Shown: positions 37,019 to 50,435 of the stretch, one piece after another
How the letters are laid out: every line of letters begins with the position of its first letter
Numbering within the stretch: position 1 is the first letter of the stretch
Assembly: GCA_910591455.2 (NCBI GenBank)
Contig: OU342804.1
Coordinates: forward strand, 7,434,633-7,498,632
Source: Pholis gunnellus
Lineage: Eukaryota; Chordata; Actinopteri; Perciformes; Pholidae
Reading direction: 5' to 3'
Length of the DNA stretch: 64,000 bases
Notes under the pieces: generated by a model
Database searches by the model: none
What the model was told of the DNA's origin: nothing
Seen by the model: only the letters and a program-made list of their open reading frames with translations
Made by a program: the position numbers and the translations under genes

Positions 37019-40000
37019 AGGCCTCTGCGATGACCTTTTTGATGTTTTTTCTGAAGAACTTTTATCCTCAAGGCCTGACAAACGTCTTCATGAAATGTTT
37101 ATTAAGCCAACTTTTTGACGTCTTAAAAACTGGATTTACATCCGTTTGCTAGCTTGCAGTGTTCTTACCTTTCTGGCGCATTGCTAGTGCATAGTACTTA
37201 GTGCTAATGTTCCAAAATCACACTTTACCTTTAAAAGTCAATCAATATAGGAGTAACAGCTGGTTCCAAACTTCTCTTGTCAACAAGTAAATAATTGATT
37301 GTGTCTTTTGCAAGAAGTGTCTGTTTTTTTTCCTTCCTTTTTCCTTAATCACATTCATGGTTACCTCAAGATGTATACATTTTAATGAACAATCCTGCCT
37401 TTCTCCTCAAATAGTCCTGTCCATGTTCCTCTGACCAACACAATCACAAGAATGATTACGCTTAACCCACAATTAGACGTTTAATTATATTAAGAATAAT
37501 TTCTTTCAACAATGTCTTTGCATGGCAACAGTGTGGTTAAAGTTAGGAAAAATGGCAGTTTTGTCAAATAATCTAGACTTAGGGTATGGTTAAAGTTAGG
37601 ATAAACACATTTACACAATGCAAATTTGACAGGATGCAAACTTCTACTTTGCTACATAAGGGACACACTTGCTCCATTGTTACTAAACATTGGTTCTGTA
37701 TATACTGGGCTGCCCTAACCCAATACGTTTATATTATTCAGCAATCCTTCTATTGTGTCCTGCTTCAAATATCCTTATTTTACAGCAGATACATCAAAAC
37801 AGTGAGGCAGCCCAAATGTCTAAAGAAAGAAACACGTTATTGTGACTCCAGCATATCAGCCCCTCTGGCTTGCACTCGCTGTAGCATTCTTGACAAGGAC
37901 TCATTTGTAAGATAGATTTTGGCCATGTCAGTACCAGCAAACATGCTCTGCTTACATCGATTTAGATTGGTCTGTCTTGGACGTATTGTATGAACCTCCA
38001 GAAGGGACATGAGGCTGCGCTTTCCCCGAAAATCCTGTTAACATTCGGGGAAAACACTTTACTACTACCACCCCCCCCGGCATGTAGCTACAGTTCTTTT
38101 TTTTCTATTCCTACACAGGAAAGACACAGCGCATCAGTCCGGCATGTGGATATGAATATTATACAGTAAATTTGTCTAACACCTGCATTTTTCATCTTGT
38201 TCATCAGGTGATAAGGTTTGAAAGAACATGCATATATTTAATCAAGCAAATCACACGATGGTATTATTTATCGGTCATATGTGGAACCGAATCCGAGCCT
38301 CTATGTTCTTTGTTGACATTGCCGGGCGGGCTGCGAGTGCTTGTTAGTGCATGTTAGCTCATGGCTGCAGCTCCGCACTGCGCTAATATGTCCGGTTAGA
38401 GCTGGTAACGCCGTTTTGACCAACAGCGCCAACACAAAAGCGTAGCAGCCACCTTCCAGGTTCCCCCTCAGGTAAACACTTATAGCTCTGTCAGCACTTT
38501 TGCTGTTGTTTGCGCTGTTTGCTGCTAGCCACTGGCTCAGCTGTCGCCATGTTGAGAGCCGTTGAGAGGCAATTGAAATGCTCACAATCTCGTATTTAGC
38601 GCCTTTAAATCCTAATCTAATCAATACAACTAAGTAAAGGCTCAGATTTGACATGTGTGCTGTGATGCTGCATGCAAATTCTGTGACCCTTCCATTGTTG
38701 TTCCTTTTTAATTTGGTTTGAAGTACACTGAGGTGAGGTTTGTGTGTTATATAGTAAGTAGAGAACTTTGTAGTTTGACTTGGCAAGTTAAATACTGTAT
38801 GTTGGACTTTCTGCCTCTCTACCAGGGACACAAAGGTCCTCTTCCATCCATCATTTCAGTATAAACCATTGATTTTCCTCGTCCTGTCCTCACATAATGC
38901 TTTAGCGATGGGGAAAATATACACAGAGCAGATTTCATGAAATTTCAGGAGCCGGCTCTGTCGGACTTCATGTCGCAGCGCCGTGGATACAAGGCAGGTA
39001 GCAAAGTTATTACGCCACTATACTTTCATTCATCAATTCGATACTGACTGGTGCATATCTCAACCAGCGCTGCAGGGTGTACTGCATGGTCTTGTCTGAG
39101 AATACGGCGGCTTGTGCTGTGTAACAGCTGTCGACCAAGATAACGGTTTAAAATGAAGTAATGATTATGTGTTTAAGTTTGTTTAACCTGCACATATCAC
39201 GAAGTCAAGTCCATGTAGGTACTGAAAGCTGCAGTGATGCTGCTACACCCTCTGAGGTAATATCTTGTTTCTCTGTTCTTTTTAAGTTTATTGTATTGAT
39301 TATTCATGATTGTAGTCCTGTCTCTGCTCTTTGATCTACTGCCATTCTGCTTTCGTTCCCACTATGTTTCCCTGAGCTTAAATGTTCAGCTTGTTCCACT
39401 GTGCTCTACTGTTCTGAGAGTTGCTCTACGGTACTTATGAGTTGTTGTCTTTTTCCTTTTATTGTTAGGGTGTATTAATAATTTATCTATTTTAAAGCAC
39501 TCCGGCTGCACTGCAAACACTTCCAGTGAATCAAATGAATTACTCACTTAATCATTGCAGGGCGTGGTATGAATTTTATTGTTTTCTTCCTCTTGAGATG
39601 AGGAATATGGCTTTCTAAAATACAGTGGTTCTTTTCCCCCTGTGAGGTAGGTAAATATTAATGTAACAGACAATAATAAAGTTGACTATTCCTTTTATGT
39701 TACTTTATGTTCAGAGTGTCCCCTTGCATGAGGACCATGTCTTTGTAGAGTAAAACCTGCCTGTGTTACTGTAGAGGACCAAAGCTGTGTATTTGCACTT
39801 TTCAGCCTGTTTACTATACAAGTCAAATATACTTTGCATTACTGCTGAGCACTTTCCACAACAATCCATGGTGCATAGATTTGAGATTTGTTTTCTCCCC
39901 AGCTCCAAGGCAGCCAGTAGTTTGCATTGCATTTGCATTTTGCTGTAAAATCATATGCAGAGCCTTGAAAGTTTCCTGAATAACGTTTTTTTAAGAGTTC

Positions 40001-41064
40001 TTGTATGACGCAGCACATATTTAAAATCAATGTGCACTCATAAGTGCACGGCCACACAAGAGTAACACAACAAGATAAGAGAGGAAATGAATTTCACTGA
40101 TTGGTTACATATCTAAAGCAACATCTCTGCAAGTTGATTTTTGAAAAGGTCAAGAAATGAAATGGATGCTTTTGTAGGTGGAAAAACATGAAAAAAAAGC
40201 TTCGTAAACAAAACATGAAAGTGTTTTCTTTTTTTAAATCACAGTTAAATGAACAAAGTTTCTCTTTGGTCACGTCCACGTCCACGTCATGAACGTAATA
40301 CATTCTGAGCTGAGTGTTGGGATAAAATACTAACACATACCCTTAAGTAGCACATGGCATGACACCAGTGAGCTACAGGTGTGTGGATAGGCGCTAAGAG
40401 GGAAGCGGGGTTACAGAAATAACACAGGAGAACGATGGGGAGGCTGTAAAAACAACACATCACAACTATCTGTCTCCCCAATGAAATATATATGAAGTCT
40501 CAAATTGAAAATGTATTTCAAAAAAATTTCACGTAGAAATGAGGCTCCAACATACAGTATATGAAGCACCTGCCCACACAACAGAGAAGACAACTTTTAC
40601 ACCACATCTACAAAATATGGAGTGACATTAAGCTTTGGGAATGTTGATGTTTTCCCTCTGAAGTTAATCGTTATTAACAGGTGCTGCATTCATATGCAGA
40701 ATGTTGGTATCCAATTCATTGTGATTTCCCTTCATAGCCTGAGTAGCATTGACTAATCACGTTAACAAAGGCTTTGGTTGAATGCAGGCAACCAGTTAAT
40801 GTGGAGCGCAAAAGAGGAAGATCACATAATCCAAAATGCAATTTCTGAAACCACGGCTATCGTCTAATGATGATTAAGCTTTTTATTGGTTTTAAATCAG
40901 CTTGCAAAGGCTACTCGTGTCTCAAGTTGCTAACTGGACAAAATACAATGAGCAGCGTATTGAAAAGGAAGTCTTGGCCTGGATATCTGCAGGCTTAACT
41001 GGAATCTCGGAATTATAGCTTCTTGCCCCCAGAGGCCTATCAGTAGTCACATCGATAGCTCTGA
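37019..41064. other. no gene seen outside repeat family C
   Basis: ORFs of up to 109 residues (37586-37915) lack domains. The rest is AT-rich. Confidence 0.45.
38350..38622 (-). repeat. repeat family C, copy 2 (inverted, longest)
   Basis: Read on the - strand: 'gcatttcaattgcctctcaa', 'ggctctcaacatggcgacag', 'ctgagccagtggctagcagc', then 'gtttacctgagggggaacct'. The 176-residue ORF 38301-38831 overlies this repeat and shows no domain. Confidence 0.65.
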
Positions 41065-41320
41065 AGTGAACCAACACATTCTCGTCAAAATACCGTAGCT
41101 TGAGATTTACTTACTCCACAAAAGTATTTGGTTAGGTTTAGGAAAATATTGTGGTTTGGGTTAAGAGGAGTAGTTTGTTCCATAAAAATAAGGCGGTTTG
41201 TTACGTAACTAGAGTTCAGCACGGACGTTACATAGAACATTTATGGTGAAATAAGTCAAAGTTTACTTGGTTTCACACGGGTTACACACGTCTGTCTCCT
41301 GGGTGAAAGTCCTATGTTTT
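41065..41320 (-). repeat. repeat family B-like fragment (inverted)
   Basis: The + strand reads 'ggttaggtttaggaaaatat' and 'tacgtaactagagttcagca'; inverted, these resemble the 'cctaaacctaacc' part of family B. Assignment tentative. Confidence 0.4.
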
Positions 41321-41437
41321 TTTTATCCATTAATCCCCCCCGCTACTCCCTTCAGCTCTACGCGGACTTCCTCGCTCTTCATACTATGTTAGTTGCTCTG
41401 ACTGTCTAATAATGACTCGGATAGGTTTACATTGAAG

Positions 41438-41735
41438 TTAGTTCCTGTGCGTCTCATACCAGACACTTAGGGGTGCCTCGGTGCATCTGTATTTGAAGAG
41501 TTGGGAGTGAGAATAGGTTGAGTAATCCGTATCTCCCCCTCTAATGGACTCAGGGATTACCTCAATGCCATCTGCTTTGAGAGAATCAGGGTTATTGCCA
41601 TGCATAGTTTTATAATGTCTTGCCATGAAACATTCCTCAATGACAATGGTATTTTTATGTTCAATGATTCTCTCCTTTAGTATCTGTTTGGTCCCGCTAA
41701 CATAAAAACTTCCACAGGGACAAAACAAAAGAGGG
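41438..41735 (-). pseudogene. Penelope-like retroelement remnant (GIY-YIG endonuclease region)
   Basis: On the - strand an open frame of about 97 residues carries the C-terminal GIY-YIG-type endonuclease signature of Penelope-like elements: CPCGSFYVSGTKQ, an LKERIIEHKNTI segment, ARHYKTMHG, then LKADGIEVIPESIRGGD. In this family the glycine-bounded FYV/GxT strand and the RI.EH.. helix form the nuclease core. The part after RGGD (usually leading to a W-I/L aromatic segment) is degraded, and no reverse transcriptase is visible upstream. It is a truncated, inactive fragment. Confidence 0.65.
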
Positions 41736-42044
41736 TTTGCAGTTCATGAATATATTGATCACGTTTAACAGACTATGGCCTGTTTGATATGTCTGCAATC
41801 CACCACTTTGTAAGACTACTTGCAACATTCAACCCAAACGATGTTTACGATCTGGAGGCATGTAACAACCACTTCGATTTTCAGCGGTTAAGAGCTTCAG
41901 CGATCTCAATTAGGGCTGGTATCATCTATTCACGTGGTTGTTCATTGATATGAATACATGAAGACAGCGCCGACCTCTAGTGAACGTAGTAGTTATGAAG
42001 GGAACAAAGGAGGAAGGTGACGTAGAGAGTCTGGGTAGGTCAAA

Positions 42045-42250
42045 CAAACATTGGACCTACACCCAGGAGACAGTGGTTTGTGTCCCGAAGGAAACCAAAA
42101 AAGTCAACGTAATTCTACCATACTTTTTAATGTACTTGACAGGAATTCCACGTACATAAGTTACGTTACAAACGCAATTATTTTAACCCAAACATTTCTT
42201 TTTTTAAATCAGTGCCAAGTTTCACTTTCACAACATGGTAAGTTCAGTTT
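42045..42250 (+). repeat. repeat family B fragment
   Basis: Contains 'ggacctacacccaggagaca', 'gtggtttgtgtcccgaagg', 'cacgtacataagttacgtta' and 'ttttaacccaaacatttc', matching the middle of family B. Confidence 0.45.
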
Positions 42251-42734
42251 GGTCCTTCAGAAACATTACAATAGTAGCGATAACCACTGATATCATTACA
42301 AATGGGTGCATGTAACTTTATAATTATCTCCTTTTTAAAAATACTCTTAGCGACAGGGAAGCACCAATTAAACATAAAGGTTCATGTACCCTTCAGGTAT
42401 GCATGAGAGACTGTGCGCCATCTATTCTCCCCAACACCATCACATTAACAAATGACACAACCAACCTAATCAGGGAAACAGGAAACTTTAAATTAATTTC
42501 TTATCAGCAAACACTTTGGCAAGAGATTTAAAAGTGAAATACAAGGAAACACACTGAAAATGTCATTAAAAACCTGCAAGGAGAGCTTTTCAATTACCAG
42601 GCATCAGCCCTTCCATAGCATATTAACTATCAGTACACAAATGGGAGCCAAACAAGATCTGAACAACACCTTTGCAAGAATTATGTATATTTAGAAATTG
42701 TCACGTTAGTAATAAAAGTGTCATGTTCCATGTA

Positions 42735-43340
42735 GCTCTAAAACTATAACAAGTTCAACTCATTGTCCTTACTCATTTGTTCTGGAGCTTTCAACCACCT
42801 TCATCATTCAGGTGGTTTTCTCAGGTGTCATGGAGGTGTCTGTAGATGTTGAATCCATGATTCAGAGCTCATTGAAGACCTCGGGTCCAGTCGGCTGTTG
42901 AGTTTGGCAGTTCACTCTTTGAAACAGCAGCTGACCGAACAGTGTCAACTCAAGGTCCTCTTACTCACTTGTTTTGGAGATTTAGAACGTCTTACTCAGC
43001 CTGTTCAGGTGTCAGAGATGTATTGAATGAGGAATGAAATGCAAATTTGTACAATCAATATGTACATTTAATAATGCACTCAGTTGCTAATACTACAGTC
43101 CTGCATTCATGGCCGTTATAGTATTTGTTGAAGAGAAGTTAGACTCATATTAGATTAGATTATGATAATTTTGTGTCTAATAGTTTGTCCTCCATGTTTA
43201 TATCACAAAAGATGGACCAAATAATAGAAACACCTGTTAGTTTAAATGCCTTTACAAACAGGAGGTGTGGTGAATTAACAACACAAAATGCAAATACTCG
43301 CCTGCAAATATTTTATTTCAGAGGGCTTTTATTGTGAAAG
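42735..43340 (+). repeat. dispersed repeat stretch
   Basis: The first part has 'ggagctttcaaccaccttca' and 'tcaggtgtcatggaggtgtc', with a partial internal repeat at 42958 ('ttactcacttgttttggaga'). The second part has 'ggaggtgtggtgaattaaca', 'acacaaaatgcaaatactcg' and 'cagagggcttttattgtgaa'. Both resemble dispersed fish repeats. Borders and families uncertain. Confidence 0.45.
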
Positions 43341-43539
43341 GTAAGCGAAAGGAGGGAGCTGATCTGGTCTGCACTGGTTCAGACTTCTTGTTGTTGGTTC
43401 ATAGCACAATCAACTCGTCACGCACAACGTCCCAATCAACAGTCAGAGCACATGAAAACACACATGACGAAAACAATAGTTCGAATAAATATGTTAACGT
43501 GCGATTTAATCGAATCAATCCAAAAATGCCCCCTTGATT

Positions 43540-43797
43540 TGCATGTCTATAGCGCCCTGCTTTCTTCCACTCAAAGAGGTGTACACTACATGCAAACCCT
43601 CACCAATTCATACCATGCAAGGTACCACCTGCTCATCAGGATCTAAATGTTCACGCACATTCACACACCAAGCGAACGGCGACCACTTCCTGGAGCAATT
43701 TGGGGTTCAGTGTCTTCCCTAAGGACACGCTGGCAAACGGCCGATCTTCCGGTTAGAGGGCGACCCGCTCTGTGAGCCACAGCTGCGCCACAATTCA
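43540..43797 (-). repeat. tRNA-derived SINE, decayed copy
   Basis: Read on the - strand it starts with a tRNA-like head (gcagctgtggctcacagagc, then 'gggtcgccctctaaccggaa'). The B-box position has decayed from GGTTCGAATCC to GGCCGTTTGCC. The body has 'ctgaaccccaaattgctcca' and the tail 'gggcgctatagacatgcaaa'. The layout is that of a common fish tRNA SINE. It cannot be an active tRNA gene. Confidence 0.7.
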
Positions 43798-44689
43798 GCA
43801 GAACCACAAACCACAACGTTAGCTTCAGCCTGCCTGAAGGTGCAGTAAGTGTCATGGATGTCAATGTGAGACTCAAGCTACTAACTTTCAATGACTTCAG
43901 ACTCCCACACAGAGTTGAACTGAATTCTTGGGAAAAAGACGAGACAAGATTTTTGGTTGCTCAAAGAGATGAAAGTGTGTCTGAAATATGACGAATATAC
44001 AGACAGTGCAGAGAGTCATAATTAACCCAGCAGGGTAGCCATCACCACGTCCATCTGAGCACACAAGGCTGTCATGGAACGACGAACGAAAGGAGGGAGA
44101 AGCTCTCTGTTCATAGTGGCGAGTGGTAATATGTGGAGGTCATGTTGTCGACGAGAGCCGAGTGCTTTCTTTTTTTAGAGGTAAAATTATTCTGCCAGGT
44201 AGGAGTGGGTGTTTGCACATAACGTCGGCCTGCAGGTCCATCTCTCTCCGATGATTGAGCTTTTTTTTTTTTTACTCCCGAGGCCGACAGTTTGGAGTGA
44301 CAGACGGAGGGAAACCAACGTTGGGAGCAGATGTTAAAGCTGTGATAAGACCATCATGGGCAGGGAAGATGTATGAATGGGAGCGTGTCGGAGGGAGGAA
44401 AAAAAACAGCTTGCGGACATTTTCGAGTAGATTTGGAGTTTAGGACAATGTGTGACAGGATGTGGAGAAATGACCTTGAAAACAGTTAATTTCCACTTCA
44501 ATTTCTATTTCATACGAGGTCTCATTATGCCACCCTGCAAAAAGTACGTTTTATCTTTCGCCTGTCCAACTGTGGCTTGCAGCTCTACCACCTTTATTTA
44601 TTTTCCACTTAGCCACAGCACAAAAAGGCTTCTTCTAAAGCAGCTCATTTGAACAACAAATATTCTCCTGATTTTGCTACTTGCTAAAA

Positions 44690-45480
44690 CATATTTCATT
44701 CGCCCTCCGAGTGGGAAAATGCAACCCCAGAGAGATTCCTTTAGCGAGAGAAAGAGAAACTTTCTTTCTTGTTTATTTCCAGTCATGTGCAGTTCAATAC
44801 TCCAATCATCGCAAATTATGCTAGTCTGCTGTGCCGAGCCCGGACTGCACACAAAGCAGGAAGCAACTAAACCTGCTGCGGGATTAAAAAGTAAGCTTTG
44901 CATAGCTAAACAGTGGGATCCCTTGAAGCTGCCCGTCTTATTCAGCATGCCATCCTCATAAATCAATACTGACATCAAATGTGACAGCTATAGATTCCAC
45001 AACTTTGCAAAGAAGAAAGTTGACTTCACTGTAGTTACCTTACTTTCCTCTTTGGTGCCTCATCACAGCGAGGAGATATCGACTGCGTCGACTCTTGTGT
45101 GAACTGGAGTCGCTATTCTTTCCCTAATCTTTCGCTCTCTGCTGCTTTGAAATCATCAGCACTTCTGGCACCTGCAGCTCCTTTTCCTTTCAGCTACAGG
45201 GCTCTTAGTTAATATTATAAACACGTTATCTATTGGAAATCTCTTTCACACGCTCTCTTTCTCTCACTTCCCCTCACCCCAAACTTGAATCATCCAGTAA
45301 TAAATACGGTGTGAGGGAACAGAGTCCGGCGGGAGGAGAGTGAGGAGAGATTACTAGAGCTGCTTGTGGAATTTTAAAGATCCATTATCTCAAACTGACC
45401 TGATTTAATAAGCACTAGGGGACACTGGAGTATTAAATCTATCCCCGCTTTAATGAAAAATTCACCTAAATTATGTCGTT
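44690..45480. promoter_or_regulatory. enhancer-like unique block III
   Basis: Repeat-free stretch with segments such as 'ccatcctcataaatcaatac' and 'gacctgatttaataagcac', and several TAAT cores. A 126-residue - strand ORF (44598-44978) and a 95-residue + strand ORF overlap each other and show no domain. Possible conserved noncoding sequence. Confidence 0.25.
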
Positions 45481-46563
45481 TTCAACTGAAAGTCCCCCGT
45501 TTCCAAAGGATACAGCCTGAATAACTCGAAGTAAATCAGTCGGTAGGAGGCACGCAGATATGAGACGTTTCCACATCTGAGAAAAAAAAATGACTGATTT
45601 TCTTTGCTGAGTCAGCAGAGTTGACGCAGAGATGATTTTATAAGGATGTTTTTTTTTCATGTGCCTGTGTCAGCAGAGGTGGAGACCTTAACATAATTGC
45701 TCCAATCTTTTACCGTCGGCTGTGGGGAAACTTTTATTTGTTTATTTATTTAGCATTGACAAATCGTGCGTCTTGTCGACTGTGAAACATGTAAATCACA
45801 CACCAGTCAACAAGCACTTCCTTGCTGGCTCGTGTGCTGTCACGTCTCTTTCTTGCCTTCTTTTCCTCGGCCTTCAAATCCACAGTATTACTGCAGAAGA
45901 GTGGACTGTACGCCCACACATAAATAAATAAATAGTCCCGTTTTCAAGCCCTGTAGCTGACAAGCCATCAGCATATGAATTTACATCGCCGGGCTGAAGA
46001 GCCTGCCATTTGAAAAACAGCAGTTATTCAAATGTTGCCATTTAAGGTTGCACTAAAAATAATTTATCATGAAAACAGTTTAATTTCAATGCACTTTACT
46101 GCTTCTTGTCACTTTGAAATGTATCAAGATATTTGTATTATTAATATTAATGGTGTATAGATGTCGAAGGATGTCAATAATAAAATGGGTGCCATTTAAA
46201 TAATGGTCAGGCATGATCTTGGACAAGATGTGAAATGGATGTCTGGAAAACCTCCCAAGTGCACACTGTGATTTTCCTACAACCAGTTCAAATATATAAA
46301 GTGACTTGATCTGAGATGGGAAAAAAGGACTGTTGAAATGTGGTTGTCCTAAAAAATACCAAAAATAGAGAGAACGCATTGTTTCACCCCTAATGTTCAG
46401 TCAACTCAAAGAATACATATCTTTTTTTCTGAAACTTCATAGCTTTTGTTCTTCCTCTTACCTTTAATAACTTAAGTGGATCCAAATCTGCATCTTTGAT
46501 TGTGTTGTGTATCGTCAGACAGATATGTTTTTTTAGACCTACTGCACAAAAACATTAAGGGTT

Positions 46564-46745
46564 AAGGGCCGTACACACCGCGAACAATAACTAATAATAA
46601 TAACTACAAATATTTTGTTTTAAAAATTGTTCTCACTCAAGCAGATGTTGTCGTCCACGGCACAACTACTACGACAGTGGTGAATGTCATCGTTGGGTTC
46701 CCTTTCAGAGCCATTTGTTGAACGACGAACACTGAATGCCAAACA
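46564..46745. mobile_element. TIR element fragment (GGGCCGTACACACCGCGAAC)
   Basis: It starts with a 'gggccgtacacaccgcgaac' terminus followed by AATAACTAATAATAATAACT and, further in, 'ttgttctcactcaag', as in a known fish MITE family (GGGCCGTTCACACC…GAACGATAACTATAA). The opposite terminus is not clearly preserved. Confidence 0.55.
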
Positions 46746-48190
46746 AAATCCATCTAAGTTTACATGACGTCCCATTGAACACATCACATAATCATGGCAA
46801 TGGCAGAGACTCACCATTGATGTTATACATTTCTCCTTTGAATCTGAATACTTTATTGGTCCTGGGCAGGAAATGTGTACATGTGTACTTATACGGTAAC
46901 ATAAGAAAACATAAACAAAGGACTATGTTAAATAGAAATAAAGGACTTTGCAAAATAAAATGTAAATTACGGTCATAATGCTACAATGTACAACACAAGT
47001 TGTAGTCGTCAACAAGGCATAAATGACAACCCATTCAGTGGATTTGATGGTGGTAATATAAAGAGCTGGAGGAATCCTGTTTTTATCAACATTACCATAA
47101 CAAATCCATTTCATTTTCATTCACAGTGAGCTACAATCTGGACATGAATCATCAATTTAAAATACAAAATAGCAGTATGCAAATATATTCTCATCACTAA
47201 TGTTTTTCGGCTATCTTACCTACATGGTGCATTGGCAAATAGTTACATGACGCATTGTGATTGTTGTAATCAATGTTGGAATTATCCTTGCACCTTGGTA
47301 ACATCCTACTCCGTCCCACAAGTACAGTATGTAAAGTTATTAGTATTTTGTCCTGGTTTCTGATACATTCAGAATCCTGTGTCTCTTCTTCCCAGAGCCA
47401 AAATAAGATGCATTTTCTATTTATTATCTATAGACCTGCCGTGGGCTCTCCGTGTCCTTCCCCTGCCAGTGAAGTGAGCCTGTTTGTCAGTGTGCTTGAG
47501 CCTGTAATGGGTTAAGAAGACATCCTAACAGTGTAGCCTATAGCTGCATCACAGACTTCGACATCTAGTTAAAAACATCCAGTTGTCTTTAACCTCGAGA
47601 CCTACTTCTCTGGAGTGAAGTCGCTCCACGTGAAGGATTGCAAACAGCACACAAACAGGAGAAATGTGTCACATCCATTTTTCACCCTGAGAGAGTTGCT
47701 TTTGTCCTGAAAAACATCTCGTGTTTTCCGGCTTGTTTTCTTTCCGAACCGTTCCAGAGACATTCAAAGTATGTTTCACTCTGCCAGTTGAATACAGATG
47801 TTTCATCTGCCCAATAAGCTGTGAATGAAACAAAAGTGACGCTTTGTCTTCCAGCACATGTACTTCTACTTTTGTTCTGATCCATTCATGATTCCCCACA
47901 CGGTACTTTGATACCAGTAATGGAGGACAATACAGCTACTGTTAGCTTCCTTCATCAGGATTCATCTTGCAACTCAAATGTGCAAATATTCAACATTTTA
48001 TCAGGTTGGTGTCCATTATAACAGGCAGTTATTCATATGCGCGGACAGTGCATACTCTAAAATGAATAGCCGGGGGTTTTAGCACCACAGCTACATTTCA
48101 TTCAACAGCTGTAATGTTATTCGTCTGCTCTTGATTGCCTTGACTTGCTGGAGTGCCCTCAAATCATCTGCACTCTTGATAGAGGTGAGT
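46746..48190. other. no gene seen
   Basis: Includes 'gaatactttattggtcctgg' near 46849, possibly another LINE/SINE tail; otherwise featureless. Confidence 0.4.
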
Positions 48191-48211
48191 CCCCCCCCCC
48201 CCCCCCCCCCC
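48191..48211. repeat. poly(C) run, 21 bases
   Basis: Uninterrupted C21 directly followed by A8. Confidence 0.95.
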
Positions 48212-48854
48212 AAAAAAAAGCATAAAAATAACTTAACTACAGGACAAAATTTTGCCCTTCTGTTCTTTGGTAGCAAATCTGAAAATTACTCTCATCAGTG
48301 TGTGATTATCACATCTTCTGCGAAGCTAATTAAAGTTGGATAATTTTAGAATGGGTGAGAGAATTCAAAAGAAAATTGAACAAACCAACTCTAAGATGCA
48401 TTAAATGGCGAGGGAATTACAAATAAATACAAATTGCCCTCATGGGTTGGAAGGTGCTGCTATGCGCAAACACTGTTTGGTGATGGAATTTCTTAATCTA
48501 CTACTCACATACTGATTTGTGAAGTAGTTGGATTGATTGATTTGAAATGATTAAAACATCTCAGAGTAATCATTTTAAAGGATTCATGCAATAACACAAA
48601 GGGCAGCAAGTAAAGATTGTAAGGACAGAAGGTGTTCGAAAATATTGCACAACAGCCGTGGCTGAAACATCTTACTGTAGCCGGGAGATGTCCACGACAC
48701 TTTGTAAGTGCAATAACAACACCGCTCTTACTTTTAGCATGTCACAAGTCCGTGATGACACCAATATAAATGCTCTGAACAAGCGACGTAGCATAAAATG
48801 TGAGACTATTTATGGTGGATGGGCCAAACAAACAAAGGACTTGCAAAAAGGAGA

Positions 48855-49030
48855 TCGGTGTTCGAGACTTGTACCCCAAAGTCTTGTTGTTCTTTTTTTT
48901 CAAAGTTAGATTAGTGACGTTTGGGACATATTTATCTAAGTTTATGCACTTATTTGAAGCCCAACCATGTTGTTTTTCCTAAACCTAATTAAGTGCTTTG
49001 GTTGGCTAAACCTATAACTACGGCTTTCAT
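48855..49030 (+). repeat. repeat family B fragment
   Basis: Contains 'atcggtgttcgagacttgta', 'cttatttgaagcccaaccat', 'gttgtttttcctaaacctaa' and 'ggttggctaaacctataact', matching 13290-13440 in order. Confidence 0.6.
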
Positions 49031-49204
49031 CGCCTTGTTGCCTCACCGACGTGCTGTTAATTGACACAAAAAAAGCCTTAAATGCTTAATTGTGACATGC
49101 TTGAATGTCGTGCTATTTATACGCCTTCCCATGAGATGGGGTTGGGATGTTGACAGAGGGAAGGCCATGGTGTTATCTAAAACACACGTCTTCAGTCAGA
49201 GACT

Positions 49205-49640
49205 GTTAAAGAGGAACTGCACACCCCCTTAAAATCAGATCTTTGCTGACCTCCAATCGTTTAACTTGATGACCTAACCTGACCCGCCAGATGGTTTGGT
49301 ACACAGAACCATCAGAGGAGCAGTTAATGGAAACTGGTAAAGGGCAGGCACTTTCAAAAAATACTTGCCAGGTGACGGGATGAACCATCTGTCAATCGAA
49401 CTCTTACTGAAGACGGTCAGGAAAAGAGTAAAAACATATTTTTCATCGAGAAAAGCCTTCACAGTCGTTCAGACTCCTCCGTGCTCTTGCTTACTGATCA
49501 AATAAGCAAAAATTAGATTTTGTGCGATATCCTGAAATTCTCACGTGATCTTGTAACATCTCGAGAATCCAGCTTCAAGGGATGAACAGCTGTACTCCAG
49601 GACCTCGTGACATCATTGTTGGGCGTGGCTACAGGTGCAA
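49205..49640. repeat. probable dispersed repeat
   Basis: Contains 'ttaaagaggaactgcacacc', 'ccgccagatggtttggtaca' and 'cagaaccatcagaggagcag', phrases that recur in fish genomes. Family and borders unknown. Confidence 0.35.
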
Positions 49641-50435
49641 AAGAGCACATTTCTGACCACACTCGTCAGTGAAAGATGGTTCAAGATAATCCTTGCAACA
49701 ACTTGAGAACTAATCCTCCCTGTCATGTGATGGAACACAATAAGTTCTAGCTGTAAACATGAACATTATATATATCTCACCAAGTCACCAATATGAAGCC
49801 TCAGTCACAAGGAGGGTGGGGTGCAGCAGCAGCAAACAGTGTTGGCAGTAGGGATAAGAGCAATAGTGAGCACTGACAGCTTGTAAAGGCCATATTTCAG
49901 TCAGCAACAATGAGCTAATTTAAATTTGCTAAGTTATGCAGTTTTCATCACTGCTAACCCTCCTGTTGGCCTGGGGAGGTTGTAGACAGTCACGACGCCA
50001 AGTTCTTCTTTTGAACAGCTAACGATGAGCTTCACCAAGAGGGCAAAACACTGTCTTTGATAGGCACCCCATCCAACCGGAGGAAGTCGTTCGTGCAGCA
50101 TTAAAAAAAAACAGAAGAGCATGAATTAGCCATCTGTGAGCATGGCTAATTATGTTTGTTGGAACAACGGAGGCACCATTTGCACGGCTAAAATTCAATC
50201 ATAAAGTGAGCTGGTCAGTTCATTCTTGACCTTGGAAACAATCTCGATTACTTCAACAATATGGAGGGCTACTTGTTTGATATAATCTTTCTTAATGATA
50301 TGAATTTGCTTGGTTTACCTTTTAGATAATACATATTATGCATCTCCATTTAATAGCCGCCATTAGGCGACTGCCTATGTTCACTGATTTCTCAGCATCA
50401 CTATAAATAATGCTTTGCCAAGTCATCGTAGGAAA
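49641..50435. other. no gene seen
   Basis: A 62-residue - strand ORF (49934-50122) has no recognisable domain; the rest is AT-rich. Confidence 0.45.

Noticed and set aside
38301..38831. 176-residue - strand ORF
   Set aside because: It overlies repeat family C, and its peptide follows the repeat rather than a protein family.
43661..43891. Functional tRNA gene at the SINE head
   Set aside because: The B box is destroyed and the cloverleaf cannot form; it is a decayed SINE.
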